A DNA stretch of 64,000 nucleotides from an uncultured Clostridia bacterium (GCA_945910815.1 CAMDZD010000009.1:19627-83626); one strand, 5' to 3'. Shown: positions 17,282 through 26,724, counted from the stretch's first letter. Translations and numbers: made by a program. The notes: generated by a model from the letters alone, not told the origin.

Positions 17282-20200
17282 TTAACAGTGTTTTTTACGT
17301 CTGCGGATACCGAGCATTATTAAAGCTCCGCCCGCCATAACCATTCCGATTACCTTGTAAGGCTGTGTGCCTGTTCCGCCTGTGGAGGGCATAGAACCTT
17401 CATCAACATCGGATTTTTTGTTAGTAACGCTGAGTTCAGTATTACCAGTTTCGGAAAGTGATTTTCCGTTATCATATTCAACTGGTATATATCCCGAAAC
17501 CTTATTTGAAATAATTTCACCACGGTCATCAACTTCAGCAATATAATAATAGTATGTGTTCCCCTGCCCGTCAGTTATGGGAAGGTTTGAACGTTTTTCT
17601 TGCCAACTTTTTGACGATGAAAGTGTTATTGTATCCACCAATTCAGCACCTTCCGGAATATCCGGTGTAATTGCACTTAAGGTTACTGTTATAGTAAACT
17701 CTGCCATAATATCATCAGAAGTATCTGTTGTATTATTGTCGTCAGTTGCTATAATAGTGGCAGTGCCATTTTTAACAGCTGTTACTAAACCTGTTGTGCT
17801 ATTAACAGTAATGCAATCAGGTATTACAGAATTACCACTTGAATCAGTTTCAGCCTTTATTGACCATGTAACTGTTCCTTTTTTGTTTGCATAACTAAGA
17901 ATCTGAGTTTTGCCTTTGTACATTGTTGATTTACCGTATACTGTAAGAACAGGATTTGGCTGTAAATATACATTTTTAACTTCTCTCTTAGTACCTATCT
18001 GTGAGGCATCTGTTACTAATGTTCCAGTACCATATTTAGCAAACAAAGCCGCAGCTGCACCAACAAGAGTTGCATTGTAGTCAAGAGCTACTTCATTACC
18101 AACTGTATCCTTAAAATTATCATTATAAGAACCGTCTGCTTTTGGACCAGCAACTAATGCACCAACCACTTCATGACCATTCGGATAAGTGGTATTATTG
18201 TTATAATCATCACCATAACCAGAAATACATGATGCACCTCTGTGATGAGGATATTTAGCAGAATTATCAGCAAATCCTACAACAAAGCATGTACTTAAAT
18301 TTCCATTGCTTGCAATTGTGTTATCGCCAAGAATAAAGTTCATCTGCTTTTTACACCAGTCAGTATAATCAACGCCATCAACTTTAGATGCTGAAAGTGC
18401 AACCATTTGTAAGGCTGTATTGTGTCTTGCACTGCCCCAATCATCAAGAACGACAAAAGAATTACCTTTACATTTAGATGACAGATAATTTGTAGCCGCA
18501 CTCCAATTATAAGCAGGGTCAATAAATCTTTTGTATACTACCATTGCACCAAGTTCAACATCACCCCAGAAATAGCCTCTTTCATCTGCAATTGCTGTGA
18601 AAGTATCCAGAAGATTTTTGCAATTAGTCTTATATGTTTCTTCATTTGTTGCAAGATAAAGCCATGCTGCTGCCCATGCCTGGTCATCTTTATACGAAGT
18701 AGAAGTATATTCACCTACACTTGCACTTTTATTTGTTCTTACAGAATACGCATAAAGAGCCTTTGCACAATTCAGATAATCTTCTTTCCGACTATCATTC
18801 GGGAAGTTTATTGCATACTGTGCAAGTGCTGCTGCATATTCGGCTGCAATATCGCTTGCACCGTTGGTAGTATAAAGCAAATTTCCACGCTGTTCCTGTG
18901 TCTGATTTTCAGCTGAACCCCAATAAGAATGGTCAGTACCTCCAGCACCTTTCTGATAAAGGAAGTTAGTTACATTATTATTTGAATCAAGAGTTGTAGA
19001 GGCTACAAAGAAATCACAGAATCTCTTCATAATTTTCTGATAATGTTCTGTCTGTCCGAGACCGTCATATATATCTTTGTTTTCATAGTAGCTCCAGCCA
19101 AGAGTAGAAGCTGTATATCCCTGTGGCAGACCAAACATTACATGGTCGCCTGCGTCGTGATAACCCCCAGCAACATCATTGTCATAAGTATGACAATCAT
19201 CTCTCCAAGTTAAATCACTGCTGTTTTTAACATCATTACCGCACATCTGTGCATCATAGAAGTAAAGCGAATACTGCAAAAGTCTTGAATAATCTTCATA
19301 ATTATTAGTAGGTTCTTGCAATGAAATCGGCTGCACTGAATTAGATGTTGCCGAACCTGCCGGCGGTGTTGTTGAACGGTAAAGCTTGATATTAATTTTG
19401 TCCGGACGTACGTCACCTACATTATCTTCCCAATTTTTCTTTATATTGAGTGATGCAACCGAAATAGTATTTGTAACTGTAATACTTCCACTATTATCAA
19501 ACTTCTTTCCGTCAGTACTGTAACTTGCTGTCCAGCCATTTGGAATATTTGTTTCAACAACTTTGTAATACTTTCCGGCGGGAAGTTTTTCAAATTTTCC
19601 TGTCCAATTGTTTTCGTTTAAATTCAAAGTCTTTCCGGTATCAGTCCAGCTATTGTCTGTTCCGTCAGAAGATTGCTGAAGTTTAACTTTTACGCTTGGC
19701 TTTGTTACACCACCAGGGAATGGGTCAGGTTTCCAAACTTTATTAACACTAATACCAACAGTTTTAAGAGTATTTGTAATTTTAATATCTCCTGAAGAAA
19801 TGCCATTATTATTTTCATATGAAACTGTATAATTATTCAAATCAGTAACTTCTTTTACATAATAATAGTAAGTATGTTCTTCTGAATCTTTAGTTTCAAG
19901 ATTTGTCCATGTATGCTCCCATTTTCCGTTTGCATCTTGAATAGTAACAGAGTCACCTGATTTCATTTCATCAGTTAATTCATTTGGTTTAAGATTTTGA
20001 GATGTTGAACGATAAAGCTGAACAGTAATTTTATCGGGTCTGAGTGTTTCATAGCCATTATCATCAACCCAGTTCTTTTTTACTGTTATACTTGTTTTAT
20101 CTCCCATAGGACTGTTTTTAGCTATAAGTCCAACATATCCAACTTCGGTAACAGTTGTATCTTTATCAATTGCACCTTCTTCTGTATTGTTGGAAGTGTT

Positions 20201-23200
20201 TTCACTTTCACCTCCTGTTGGTGTATCTGGGTCAGTAGAAGCTGTTATATTTGTAAACGAAACATCACTAATTGTAGTTGTATTCCAACATTCAATTTTA
20301 AATTCTGAAATGTTTTTGAAATCAGAAGTTGCAATTCCAAATAAATTACAAATATCTGACACTTTTAAACTACGAGTAGTTTTTTCTTGATTAAATTTAA
20401 AACCATTTGTATTGCTTTTATCTTCATTATTTATCTTCGCTTTATATATACCATTGCCCCAACCAAATTCACCACTTGGAGTGTTAAATGTAAGAGTCAC
20501 AACAACTGAATCATTTGTTATCATATCATCAGTAACTGCTCTTGATAAACCAGTTGAATTAAGAGTAATTTCTTTATTACTTACAGTAATTCCTTCACCA
20601 AAATCTGTTGTTGAACTTCCTCCACTCGATGAACCGCCAGAAGAAGAATCACCATAAACTCTAACTTCCTTTATAGTTACAGTTGATTTATTAGACTGAT
20701 ATTGAATATCTTTACTTCCGTCCATTGTAACAGGTGAATTAAATGTGTATTTAATTACATATTCATTTCCGCTGTTGTTCAAAGTATATGAACCAAGTGA
20801 TGAATTTTTAAATAAACTTGACCATTCACCTATGCCATTTATCCAGTTTTTATTACCTTGAATGTTAATATCACTATCATTAATTGCTTTATTAATATCA
20901 TCTCCAGTAAAAGTAAATAACACTTCAATCGCAGTAACATTTGTATAAGTATTGCTATCATTATATTGATTTACTGATGAATCCTTTTGCAATGCACCTT
21001 GATAAGCAACTATATACTGTGGCAAACCAGTTTCAACATCATACACACCATTATTTTTATTAATTGTAAAATAGAATTTCTGTCCTGCCTGGTATCCGGT
21101 TGGTGCAGAGACTTCATAAAGATAATATAAACCTTCTTTAAGATAACCATTCTGTATATAATCCGCATTTGCATTAGATGAACCATTTTTGAATGTTTCA
21201 TAAAGGTCTATCTCACCATTATTAACTGTAAATCCATCACCTGAAATTGGATATATAGGAGTTGTTTCATCATCAGCCGAATATAATTTGAACTTCGCAC
21301 CGTCAAGAGTTTCAGTACCATCTGCATTAGTCTTTTTCAGCTTAACTTTTGCACCAGTAATTTTAGTATCAGTCATTGTAATGGTGCGGTTGTTATCATA
21401 TGTTAAGTCAAGATTATTTTCTAAATTATTTTCAGCATATCCCCATAAAATTTTATTTGTATCAGTTTTTTTGAAATAAATGTCAGGTGCCGTCTCATAG
21501 CCAGTAGGAGCAGATTCCTCATGGAATCTGTACACTTTATTAAGTTCAAGTTTTTCTGGGTCAATTGTAAATGAACTTCCTGTCCAGTTCCATACAGTAT
21601 CTGCGACATCTGCATAATCGTTACCGCTTTTATACTGAAGTTTAATTGTCGCACCTGAAAGAGGATTGCCGTTGCTGTCCTCTTTTTTGAATAACAAACC
21701 ACAGCGGTTTTCAAATTTCAGATTTTCTGACGGCATAGGCATCATCATAATATCATCAGGATTGTAATAATACTTTGAATCAACTGTTGTAGTAGGATAT
21801 ATTTGAGCGGTTGAGGGGTCAGCAATTATTGGTGCATATTTATCATATTGGGCTGTTACGGTTGTTGTATAATATGCTGTTACATATGAAGATACTACTG
21901 TTGTTTCTGTAGAAGTAACCGTTGTTGATTCCTGTTTTATTGCTGATTCAGGGAAAACATATGTCTTGCCAGCTTCAAAAGTTTTTGACTGATTATAATT
22001 AGTACCAAAAATAGTAGGAAAATTAGTCCCATCATTTTCTTGTATCCAGAAATTACTACTGCTTACATTTTGGTTGAATTTAATTGAAATTCCAATAACA
22101 TTTTCTTTACTTAAATTACCTAAATCCAAATCACCATTATTAATACTATTTCCTTCATAAACGACAGATGTTTTATCATTATAATAGAAAGTCAATGTAT
22201 ATCCGCCTGATACATTTGCATTTTCCAAATAAATTTTATTTATCTTATAAGCGTTTAGTCCCTCTGCTTCATTATTAAATACATCTATCATTGATGTTAC
22301 AGTTACTGGAACATCTTCTCCATTTTCTTGTGTAGTAACTACATAAGAACTTATTTCACTTGTTAAAACATCAGCTGCATACTGTTTATCATCTGTTATT
22401 ACTATTGTACCTGTACCAGTAGGATTGCCCTCAAGTTTACTAACTTCTGAAACTTGCCCGTTATCTATTTCAAGATAGAAAGTTTCATTATCAATTTTCA
22501 GTTCACGTCTTATCTGTTTGCTTGAAGAACCGTCATAGCTGTAAATATCTTTAAGTTCTATAGTGAATGGGCTATGATTGTCAAATTGAACTGTTGCTAT
22601 GATATGCGTTGGTATTGTGCCTGAACCTGTTTCAATAAGACCGTTTGACTGAATCTCTTCTGTAATCGTAACTGTATAGGTTTTTTCAGTATCTGCTATA
22701 TATCCCTCAGGGGCAGAAACTTCCTTAATGGTATATGTACCAGTGAATTGCTGTCCGCTAATGTACGTTTCACCGCCTGTAAAATCAACTTTTGAGGGAA
22801 TATCTACATAATTTGTATCATTTCCACTTGTAAATGAATTTACAATTTTCGCATTTTCAGTATCATAATTTTCAATTATATCAAATTTTGCACCAGCAAG
22901 CAACTGATTTGTATCTTTTACAAATTTATCAACCGGAATTGTATATCCCATAGAAGAACCAAGAATATCTTCCATACCGCCACGATATGGTCTGTAACCA
23001 AATTCAAGACCGCCTGTAAAAGTTTTTGCAATCAGTGAACCGGAAAGGTGACCATTACAATCATTACCAGAGGTAACATCAGCATTGGGAGCTAAAATTG
23101 TACCATTAAAGTTGGCATCAATAAATACACTTGTTGCATTATAGAAATTATAGAGAATCTGTTCAGATTTTTTATTATTATTTGCGTTTGCAATTTGACC

Positions 23201-24517
23201 ATCACAATCTTGCCTTGAAATGCATGTATCATTAATATAAGTTGAAAATATATCATCTTTTCCATCTACACCTATATTAGCATTTCCACCACAATTAACT
23301 ATAAGATTAGCATTATCAGGAACATTTACAAAACGAATTTCTCTGATATCATCATCCCATTCATTCATTGTAAAATAAACTGTTTTAGCATCAGAAGAAA
23401 CACCAGGACCATCTAATGTTAAAACTCCATTACTAAATGTTGTTGTTCCTGTTGCAGTCTTTTTTGAAAGCTTTTCTGATTGCTGTCTGAGCCATGTAAA
23501 TGTATCAGTGAAGTTAATCAAGTCATCCTGATAAAATTGTGCAACTTCATTAGGACTAACATTATTATGTGAACATGTTACTTGATACAATGTATCTACT
23601 GCTCCAGGCCATGTAAGATGTGAACAATTATTAATATCTGTTGATGAACCTATTACAAATCTCTTATATAAGTCCTCATCAGCAGGATACATATAACTGC
23701 CGTCCCCCTCTTTTCCTTGACTAAGAGTATTTATATTTTTAATTTTACCATTTGCAATTGCATGAGCAAAATCAGTTACTCCTGTATAGTTATCAGTATT
23801 TTTCAATGCTGTACCAGATGTATAGTCACCGTTTCCTATCTGATAATTCCAACTGCCAGTAAAATTAACATCTCCACCAACAGCTACACGACCTTCAGCA
23901 TCTGCATTACTTGGATTAAAATTACTTTCAAGAAAAATACAAAAATCACTTGCAATACCAAGGAAGTATTTTCTTTTAGCAGCTTCAATTACATCATTTG
24001 CATTTTTACAGTTTGCTGCCCATTCAACACCATCACCAATAAGCAAAGAAACTTCAGAAAGCTGACCTTTACTATATCTGTCATTGGCATCAACTCCGCC
24101 ATTCATATTTGAAACCAAAGTTCTGCCTTGCTCATCAGTAGCCATTACATTGCTAATATTAATGGCATCAGGAGAAAGATTTTCAAAATCAAAGTTATTT
24201 TCTTCCTGATAATCAGAATAACATTCCTGAGAGTGAATATGTTCGGGAATATCACAAACTAAAGTATAGCAGTCAGCATTATGCAAATGTTCATCTGATT
24301 CCTCAATACCGCAGGAAATCTCATAACATTCATCAGAATGAATATGTTCTTCCATACCACATATAAGCTCGCCCGTCATACTTACAGCAGGCATAATAAG
24401 GCTGAAAGGCACAGCAAATGAAACAACTATGGAAAGTACTAAAAGCAAAGCAATATATTTTTTATGTTTTTCGTGGTTCTTTAAAAAATTCTGTATAACA
24501 AACTGAAAGTCTTTCAC
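17282..24517 (-). CDS. Giant pilus-tip-like adhesin with a GH9 cellulase domain nested in a Cna-B domain
   Basis: A 2411-residue surface protein. Approximate layout: signal/anchor segment 21-45; three Cys/His repeats 53-100; choice-of-anchor A domain 180-510; SpaA-like domains 525-620, 935-1050 and 1053-1165; beta-sandwich, possibly carbohydrate-binding, modules 745-850, 1187-1290 and 1305-1428 with Ser/Thr- and Ser/Gly-rich linkers; Cna-B domains 1470-1585 and 1587-1685; then a third Cna-B split into 1688-1716 and ~2290-2368. The split holds a GH9 domain (1738-2165) and a BIG2 domain (~2190-2283). GH9 residues look intact: Asp1788 and Asp1791 in HDAGDHVMFGLP, HHR at 2091-2093, acid Glu2142 in NEVALDYNA. 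It ends with MPSTG (2376-2380), a membrane helix and RRRKKHC. It should be exported, sorted and placed at a pilus tip, binding and cutting beta-glucan. Confidence 0.93.
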   Translation of the reverse strand: MKDFQFVIQNFLKNHEKHKKYIALLLVLSIVVSFAVPFSLIMPAVSMTGELICGMEEHIHSDECYEISCGIEESDEHLHNADCYTLVCDIPEHIHSQECYSDYQEENNFDFENLSPDAINISNVMATDEQGRTLVSNMNGGVDANDRYSKGQLSEVSLLIGDGVEWAANCKNANDVIEAAKRKYFLGIASDFCIFLESNFNPSNADAEGRVAVGGDVNFTGSWNYQIGNGDYTSGTALKNTDNYTGVTDFAHAIANGKIKNINTLSQGKEGDGSYMYPADEDLYKRFVIGSSTDINNCSHLTWPGAVDTLYQVTCSHNNVSPNEVAQFYQDDLINFTDTFTWLRQQSEKLSKKTATGTTTFSNGVLTLDGPGVSSDAKTVYFTMNEWDDDIREIRFVNVPDNANLIVNCGGNANIGVDGKDDIFSTYINDTCISRQDCDGQIANANNNKKSEQILYNFYNATSVFIDANFNGTILAPNADVTSGNDCNGHLSGSLIAKTFTGGLEFGYRPYRGGMEDILGSSMGYTIPVDKFVKDTNQLLAGAKFDIIENYDTENAKIVNSFTSGNDTNYVDIPSKVDFTGGETYISGQQFTGTYTIKEVSAPEGYIADTEKTYTVTITEEIQSNGLIETGSGTIPTHIIATVQFDNHSPFTIELKDIYSYDGSSSKQIRRELKIDNETFYLEIDNGQVSEVSKLEGNPTGTGTIVITDDKQYAADVLTSEISSYVVTTQENGEDVPVTVTSMIDVFNNEAEGLNAYKINKIYLENANVSGGYTLTFYYNDKTSVVYEGNSINNGDLDLGNLSKENVIGISIKFNQNVSSSNFWIQENDGTNFPTIFGTNYNQSKTFEAGKTYVFPESAIKQESTTVTSTETTVVSSYVTAYYTTTVTAQYDKYAPIIADPSTAQIYPTTTVDSKYYYNPDDIMMMPMPSENLKFENRCGLLFKKEDSNGNPLSGATIKLQYKSGNDYADVADTVWNWTGSSFTIDPEKLELNKVYRFHEESAPTGYETAPDIYFKKTDTNKILWGYAENNLENNLDLTYDNNRTITMTDTKITGAKVKLKKTNADGTETLDGAKFKLYSADDETTPIYPISGDGFTVNNGEIDLYETFKNGSSNANADYIQNGYLKEGLYYLYEVSAPTGYQAGQKFYFTINKNNGVYDVETGLPQYIVAYQGALQKDSSVNQYNDSNTYTNVTAIEVLFTFTGDDINKAINDSDINIQGNKNWINGIGEWSSLFKNSSLGSYTLNNSGNEYVIKYTFNSPVTMDGSKDIQYQSNKSTVTIKEVRVYGDSSSGGSSSGGSSTTDFGEGITVSNKEITLNSTGLSRAVTDDMITNDSVVVTLTFNTPSGEFGWGNGIYKAKINNEDKSNTNGFKFNQEKTTRSLKVSDICNLFGIATSDFKNISEFKIECWNTTTISDVSFTNITASTDPDTPTGGESENTSNNTEEGAIDKDTTVTEVGYVGLIAKNSPMGDKTSITVKKNWVDDNGYETLRPDKITVQLYRSTSQNLKPNELTDEMKSGDSVTIQDANGKWEHTWTNLETKDSEEHTYYYYVKEVTDLNNYTVSYENNNGISSGDIKITNTLKTVGISVNKVWKPDPFPGGVTKPSVKVKLQQSSDGTDNSWTDTGKTLNLNENNWTGKFEKLPAGKYYKVVETNIPNGWTASYSTDGKKFDNSGSITVTNTISVASLNIKKNWEDNVGDVRPDKINIKLYRSTTPPAGSATSNSVQPISLQEPTNNYEDYSRLLQYSLYFYDAQMCGNDVKNSSDLTWRDDCHTYDNDVAGGYHDAGDHVMFGLPQGYTASTLGWSYYENKDIYDGLGQTEHYQKIMKRFCDFFVASTTLDSNNNVTNFLYQKGAGGTDHSYWGSAENQTQEQRGNLLYTTNGASDIAAEYAAALAQYAINFPNDSRKEDYLNCAKALYAYSVRTNKSASVGEYTSTSYKDDQAWAAAWLYLATNEETYKTNCKNLLDTFTAIADERGYFWGDVELGAMVVYKRFIDPAYNWSAATNYLSSKCKGNSFVVLDDWGSARHNTALQMVALSASKVDGVDYTDWCKKQMNFILGDNTIASNGNLSTCFVVGFADNSAKYPHHRGASCISGYGDDYNNNTTYPNGHEVVGALVAGPKADGSYNDNFKDTVGNEVALDYNATLVGAAAALFAKYGTGTLVTDASQIGTKREVKNVYLQPNPVLTVYGKSTMYKGKTQILSYANKKGTVTWSIKAETDSSGNSVIPDCITVNSTTGLVTAVKNGTATIIATDDNNTTDTSDDIMAEFTITVTLSAITPDIPEGAELVDTITLSSSKSWQEKRSNLPITDGQGNTYYYYIAEVDDRGEIISNKVSGYIPVEYDNGKSLSETGNTELSVTNKKSDVDEGSMPSTGGTGTQPYKVIGMVMAGGALIMLGIRRRKKHC
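17648..19369 (-). other. Domain insert (GH9 + BIG2) inside the third Cna-B domain
   Basis: This covers residues ~1717-2290 of the adhesin. The half-domain before it ends in KINIKLYRSTT and the half after it resumes at DTITLSSSKSWQ ... TYYYYIAEV. These match the continuous strands KITVQLYRSTS and SVTIQDANGKWE ... TYYYYVKEV of the intact Cna-B at residues 1470-1585. The reading frame runs through both junctions. Confidence 0.85.
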
Positions 24518-24555
24518 GATATTCCCTCCTTAAAGATTCATATTCAAATCAGAGA

Positions 24556-25137
24556 TTAAAAAAAGCTTATAGATTCAAAAGGCCATATTCGGAGAATAAC
24601 TTTTCCGATAACATATTCATCAGCGATACATCCAACAGAAGTTGAACGGCTGTCAACGGAAGTTGAACGGTGGTCACCCATAACGAAAATACGGTTATCG
24701 GGGACTTGGTAAGGTAATTTTATATCACATTCGCCGAAAGCCTTTTCATTTACATAAGGCTCATCAAGGATTTCGCCGTTCACGTAAACAGTGCCGTCTT
24801 CTTTTATATCGATTACATCACCTGCCGTGCCTATAACACGTTTCAAAAGGATTTTATTATTAAAATAAAAAGCGACTACATCACCGCTTTTAAAGTTACT
24901 GCGTTTATTGCATATTACAAGTTCATCATTCATAAAAGTTGGAGTCATACTTGTACCTGTAACACGAAGAACTGGAAGAAAAAGCATTGATATAAGCACT
25001 GCAACTGCTGCAACGACCAACAATGACGATACAGTGCTTGAAAGCATACGGCGGTATTCTTTTATATATCTTATGCGTTTAAGTTCAGAGGAAAGCTGTT
25101 CAGCGGTGGGCAGATTGTTTTTATCGAAATTTGCCAT
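24556..25137 (-). CDS. lepB: Signal peptidase I, pilus-operon copy
   Basis: A 193-residue type I signal peptidase with one N-terminal membrane helix (~38-58). The Ser/Lys dyad is intact: Ser63 in VTGTSMTPTFMNDELV and Lys99 in LLKRVIGTAGD; MGDHRSTSVDSR is the conserved box near the end. Some streptococcal pilus SipA proteins lack the dyad, so this one is probably catalytic. It lies directly upstream of the giant adhesin and 3 bp after the coiled-coil gene. A dedicated role in trimming pilin or adhesin signal peptides is inferred from position. Confidence 0.93.
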   Translation of the reverse strand: MANFDKNNLPTAEQLSSELKRIRYIKEYRRMLSSTVSSLLVVAAVAVLISMLFLPVLRVTGTSMTPTFMNDELVICNKRSNFKSGDVVAFYFNNKILLKRVIGTAGDVIDIKEDGTVYVNGEILDEPYVNEKAFGECDIKLPYQVPDNRIFVMGDHRSTSVDSRSTSVGCIADEYVIGKVILRIWPFESISFF

Positions 25138-25140
25138 AAA

Positions 25141-25404
25141 TTAACCGCTCCGTTCCTGTTCAGCGGATTCCGGAGAATCGCTGATATTTTCATCAGCCTT
25201 AACAGGATTGATAGCATCTTTAACAATCTGTGAAATCCTGTTTAAATCCTCATCAGAAAGCGACTGTTTATTTAAAGTAAGATTTTCAATACGCTGTTGA
25301 AGTTCCTGATTTTGTTTTTTCAGATTATCAATTTCTTTCTGAAGATAGAAAAGTATTTCAAGAAGCTCATCGCGTTTAAGTCTGCGTAATTCCTTATCAG
25401 TCAT
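25141..25404 (-). CDS. Small coiled-coil protein heading the pilus operon
   Basis: An 87-residue soluble protein. Residues 1-50 are a strongly charged coiled coil (KELRRLKRDELLEILFYLQ followed by heptad-rich sequence) and the C-terminal third is acidic and flexible. I start at 25404 because GAGGAG sits six bases before that ATG; the upstream ATG at 25422 has no ribosome site. Similar small proteins precede signal peptidase genes in pilus loci of gut Firmicutes, but I know of no proven function. It is the first gene after the promoter. Confidence 0.8.
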   Translation of the reverse strand: MTDKELRRLKRDELLEILFYLQKEIDNLKKQNQELQQRIENLTLNKQSLSDEDLNRISQIVKDAINPVKADENISDSPESAEQERSG

Positions 25405-25439
25405 CTTTATCTCCTCTGACATTTTATATCTGTAAATCT

Positions 25440-25468
25440 ATTTTAATATCAAAGGAATAAAAAGTCAA
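25440..25468 (-). promoter_or_regulatory. SigA-type promoter of the pilus operon
   Basis: On the minus strand TTGACT (25463-25468) and TAAAAT (25440-25445) are 17 bases apart. The predicted start of transcription is about 30 bases before the 25404 start codon. Confidence 0.8.
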
Positions 25469-25490
25469 GCGATAATAATATAATTTGTAT

Positions 25491-25510
25491 ACTATAACAA
25501 ACAGTATAGT
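25491..25510. promoter_or_regulatory. Palindrome upstream of the pilus promoter
   Basis: ACTATA (25491-25496) and TATAGT (25505-25510) flank an 8-bp spacer, centred about 35 bp upstream of the -35. It is a candidate activator or repressor site. The rest of the 282-bp gap to the aquaporin is AT-rich and without genes. Confidence 0.45.
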
Positions 25511-25659
25511 TATTTGTTGTGCATTTTTTACATAGGAAAATATATCCAGATATATAAATTATAGTAAAAACAGAAACAAATCATAAATAAAGTCACAAAA
25601 AAGATTATTTACAAGGTATAATATTATATATTAATAATACTTATAGTATTATCTGAAAT

Positions 25660-25692
25660 TAAAAAAATACAGGCAGATTTTTTAATTCTGCC
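25660..25692 (-). terminator. Intrinsic terminator after the aquaporin gene
   Basis: Arms GGCAGA (25672-25677) and TCTGCC (25687-25692) are followed on the minus strand by TGTATTTTTTT. Confidence 0.85.
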
Positions 25693-25704
25693 CGCATCGG
25701 AAAA

Positions 25705-26415
25705 TCAGTTGTTCTGATTAAAAAAGCTGTTTGAAGCTACTGCAAAGAAAGCACCTGCAAGAGGAGCTATTATAAATACCCAGAGCTGTGCGATTGATGA
25801 ACCGCCTGTATTTGCTATTGCGAAAAATGCCGGAGCAATACTTCTTGCGGGATTTACGGAAGTACCGGTGAGATTTATTCCAACAAGATGTACAAAAGTA
25901 AGAGCAATTCCAATAAATATCGGAGCATTTTTTCTTACAGACATATCCTTGCTTTTAGTAACAGAAAGAACTATTGTTATAAAAACGAAAGTGAGAATAA
26001 TTTCAGCAATTAAAGCTCCGAAGAAATTAAGATTTCCGAAACCGTTCGCACCAAAGGAATAATCCTTTATATCATTTTTTTCCATTCCGAAAAGATTTGA
26101 AAATCCTCCGCATTTGACAAGCAAAGCAAGGATAATTGTAGCTATAAATGAGCCTGCAATCTGCGATACAATATAGCCGATAAATTCCTTAAGTTTCATT
26201 TTGCCGTCAACAAGCATAGCAAATGACACGGCGGGATTTAAGTGGCAACCGCTTGCCTGACTGACTGAATAACCTGCAATTATTATTGAAAGTCCGAATG
26301 CAAGTGAAGTTGCAACAACATTTGCATTAGTTGCCATTGCAGTACCGCACCCGAAAAACACAAGTATAAAAGTACCAGCGATTTCGGATATATATTTTCT
26401 TGTTAAATTTTTCAT
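25705..26415 (-). CDS. aqpZ: Aquaporin (MIP family, water-selective type)
   Basis: A 236-residue channel with six helices and both NPA boxes, GCHLNPAVSF and GTSVNPARS. The His of FVHLVGINLTGTS, the Thr of GTS and the Arg of NPARS match the narrow AqpZ-type selectivity filter, so water rather than glycerol is the expected substrate. It is a single-gene unit with its own terminator. Confidence 0.93.
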   Translation of the reverse strand: MKNLTRKYISEIAGTFILVFFGCGTAMATNANVVATSLAFGLSIIIAGYSVSQASGCHLNPAVSFAMLVDGKMKLKEFIGYIVSQIAGSFIATIILALLVKCGGFSNLFGMEKNDIKDYSFGANGFGNLNFFGALIAEIILTFVFITIVLSVTKSKDMSVRKNAPIFIGIALTFVHLVGINLTGTSVNPARSIAPAFFAIANTGGSSIAQLWVFIIAPLAGAFFAVASNSFFNQNN

Positions 26416-26545
26416 AGAAAAACCTCCGATAGCTATGTAATACAGTTATTTTATACTAAAAATCCGGATATGTCCAGTATTTCCGATATATTTTAAGAAA
26501 AAACTGTAATATTACACAAACAGCAACTATGTTATTTGTATATAT

Positions 26546-26716
26546 TTACTGCTTACGGCTTATTTTGTATTCATCGCCATCATGGTAATACGGACAATGC
26601 TTGTAATGTCCCTGTATCAGCCTTGCATACTCATCTTCATCGAGATTTCTTTCGCATACCCAGCATTCAAATTCTTCATCATAATAATAGTATGCACAGG
26701 TTTCACATTCGTTCAT
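26546..26716 (-). CDS. Cys-rich small protein (DUF6472-like)
   Basis: A 56-residue protein starting MNECETCAYYYYDEE, followed by CWVCERN and HCPYYHDGDEY. Five Cys, arranged as CxxC, CxxC and a final HC, suggest a small zinc-binding fold. It matches my memory of a short clostridial family (DUF6472) whose function is unknown. AGGTG precedes the ATG. It sits 8 bp after the GNAT gene in the same transcript. Confidence 0.85.
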   Translation of the reverse strand: MNECETCAYYYYDEEFECWVCERNLDEDEYARLIQGHYKHCPYYHDGDEYKISRKQ

Positions 26717-26724
26717 AGAGCACC

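Noticed and set aside
17648..19369. Assembly chimera as an explanation for the GH9 insert
   Set aside because: The frame runs without break through both junctions, codon use is like that of the flanks, and both Cna-B halves are complete and complementary.
23717..24112. 131-codon plus-strand frame
   Set aside because: Antisense to the choice-of-anchor A part of the adhesin, low complexity (Ile/Cys/Thr-rich), no start signal.
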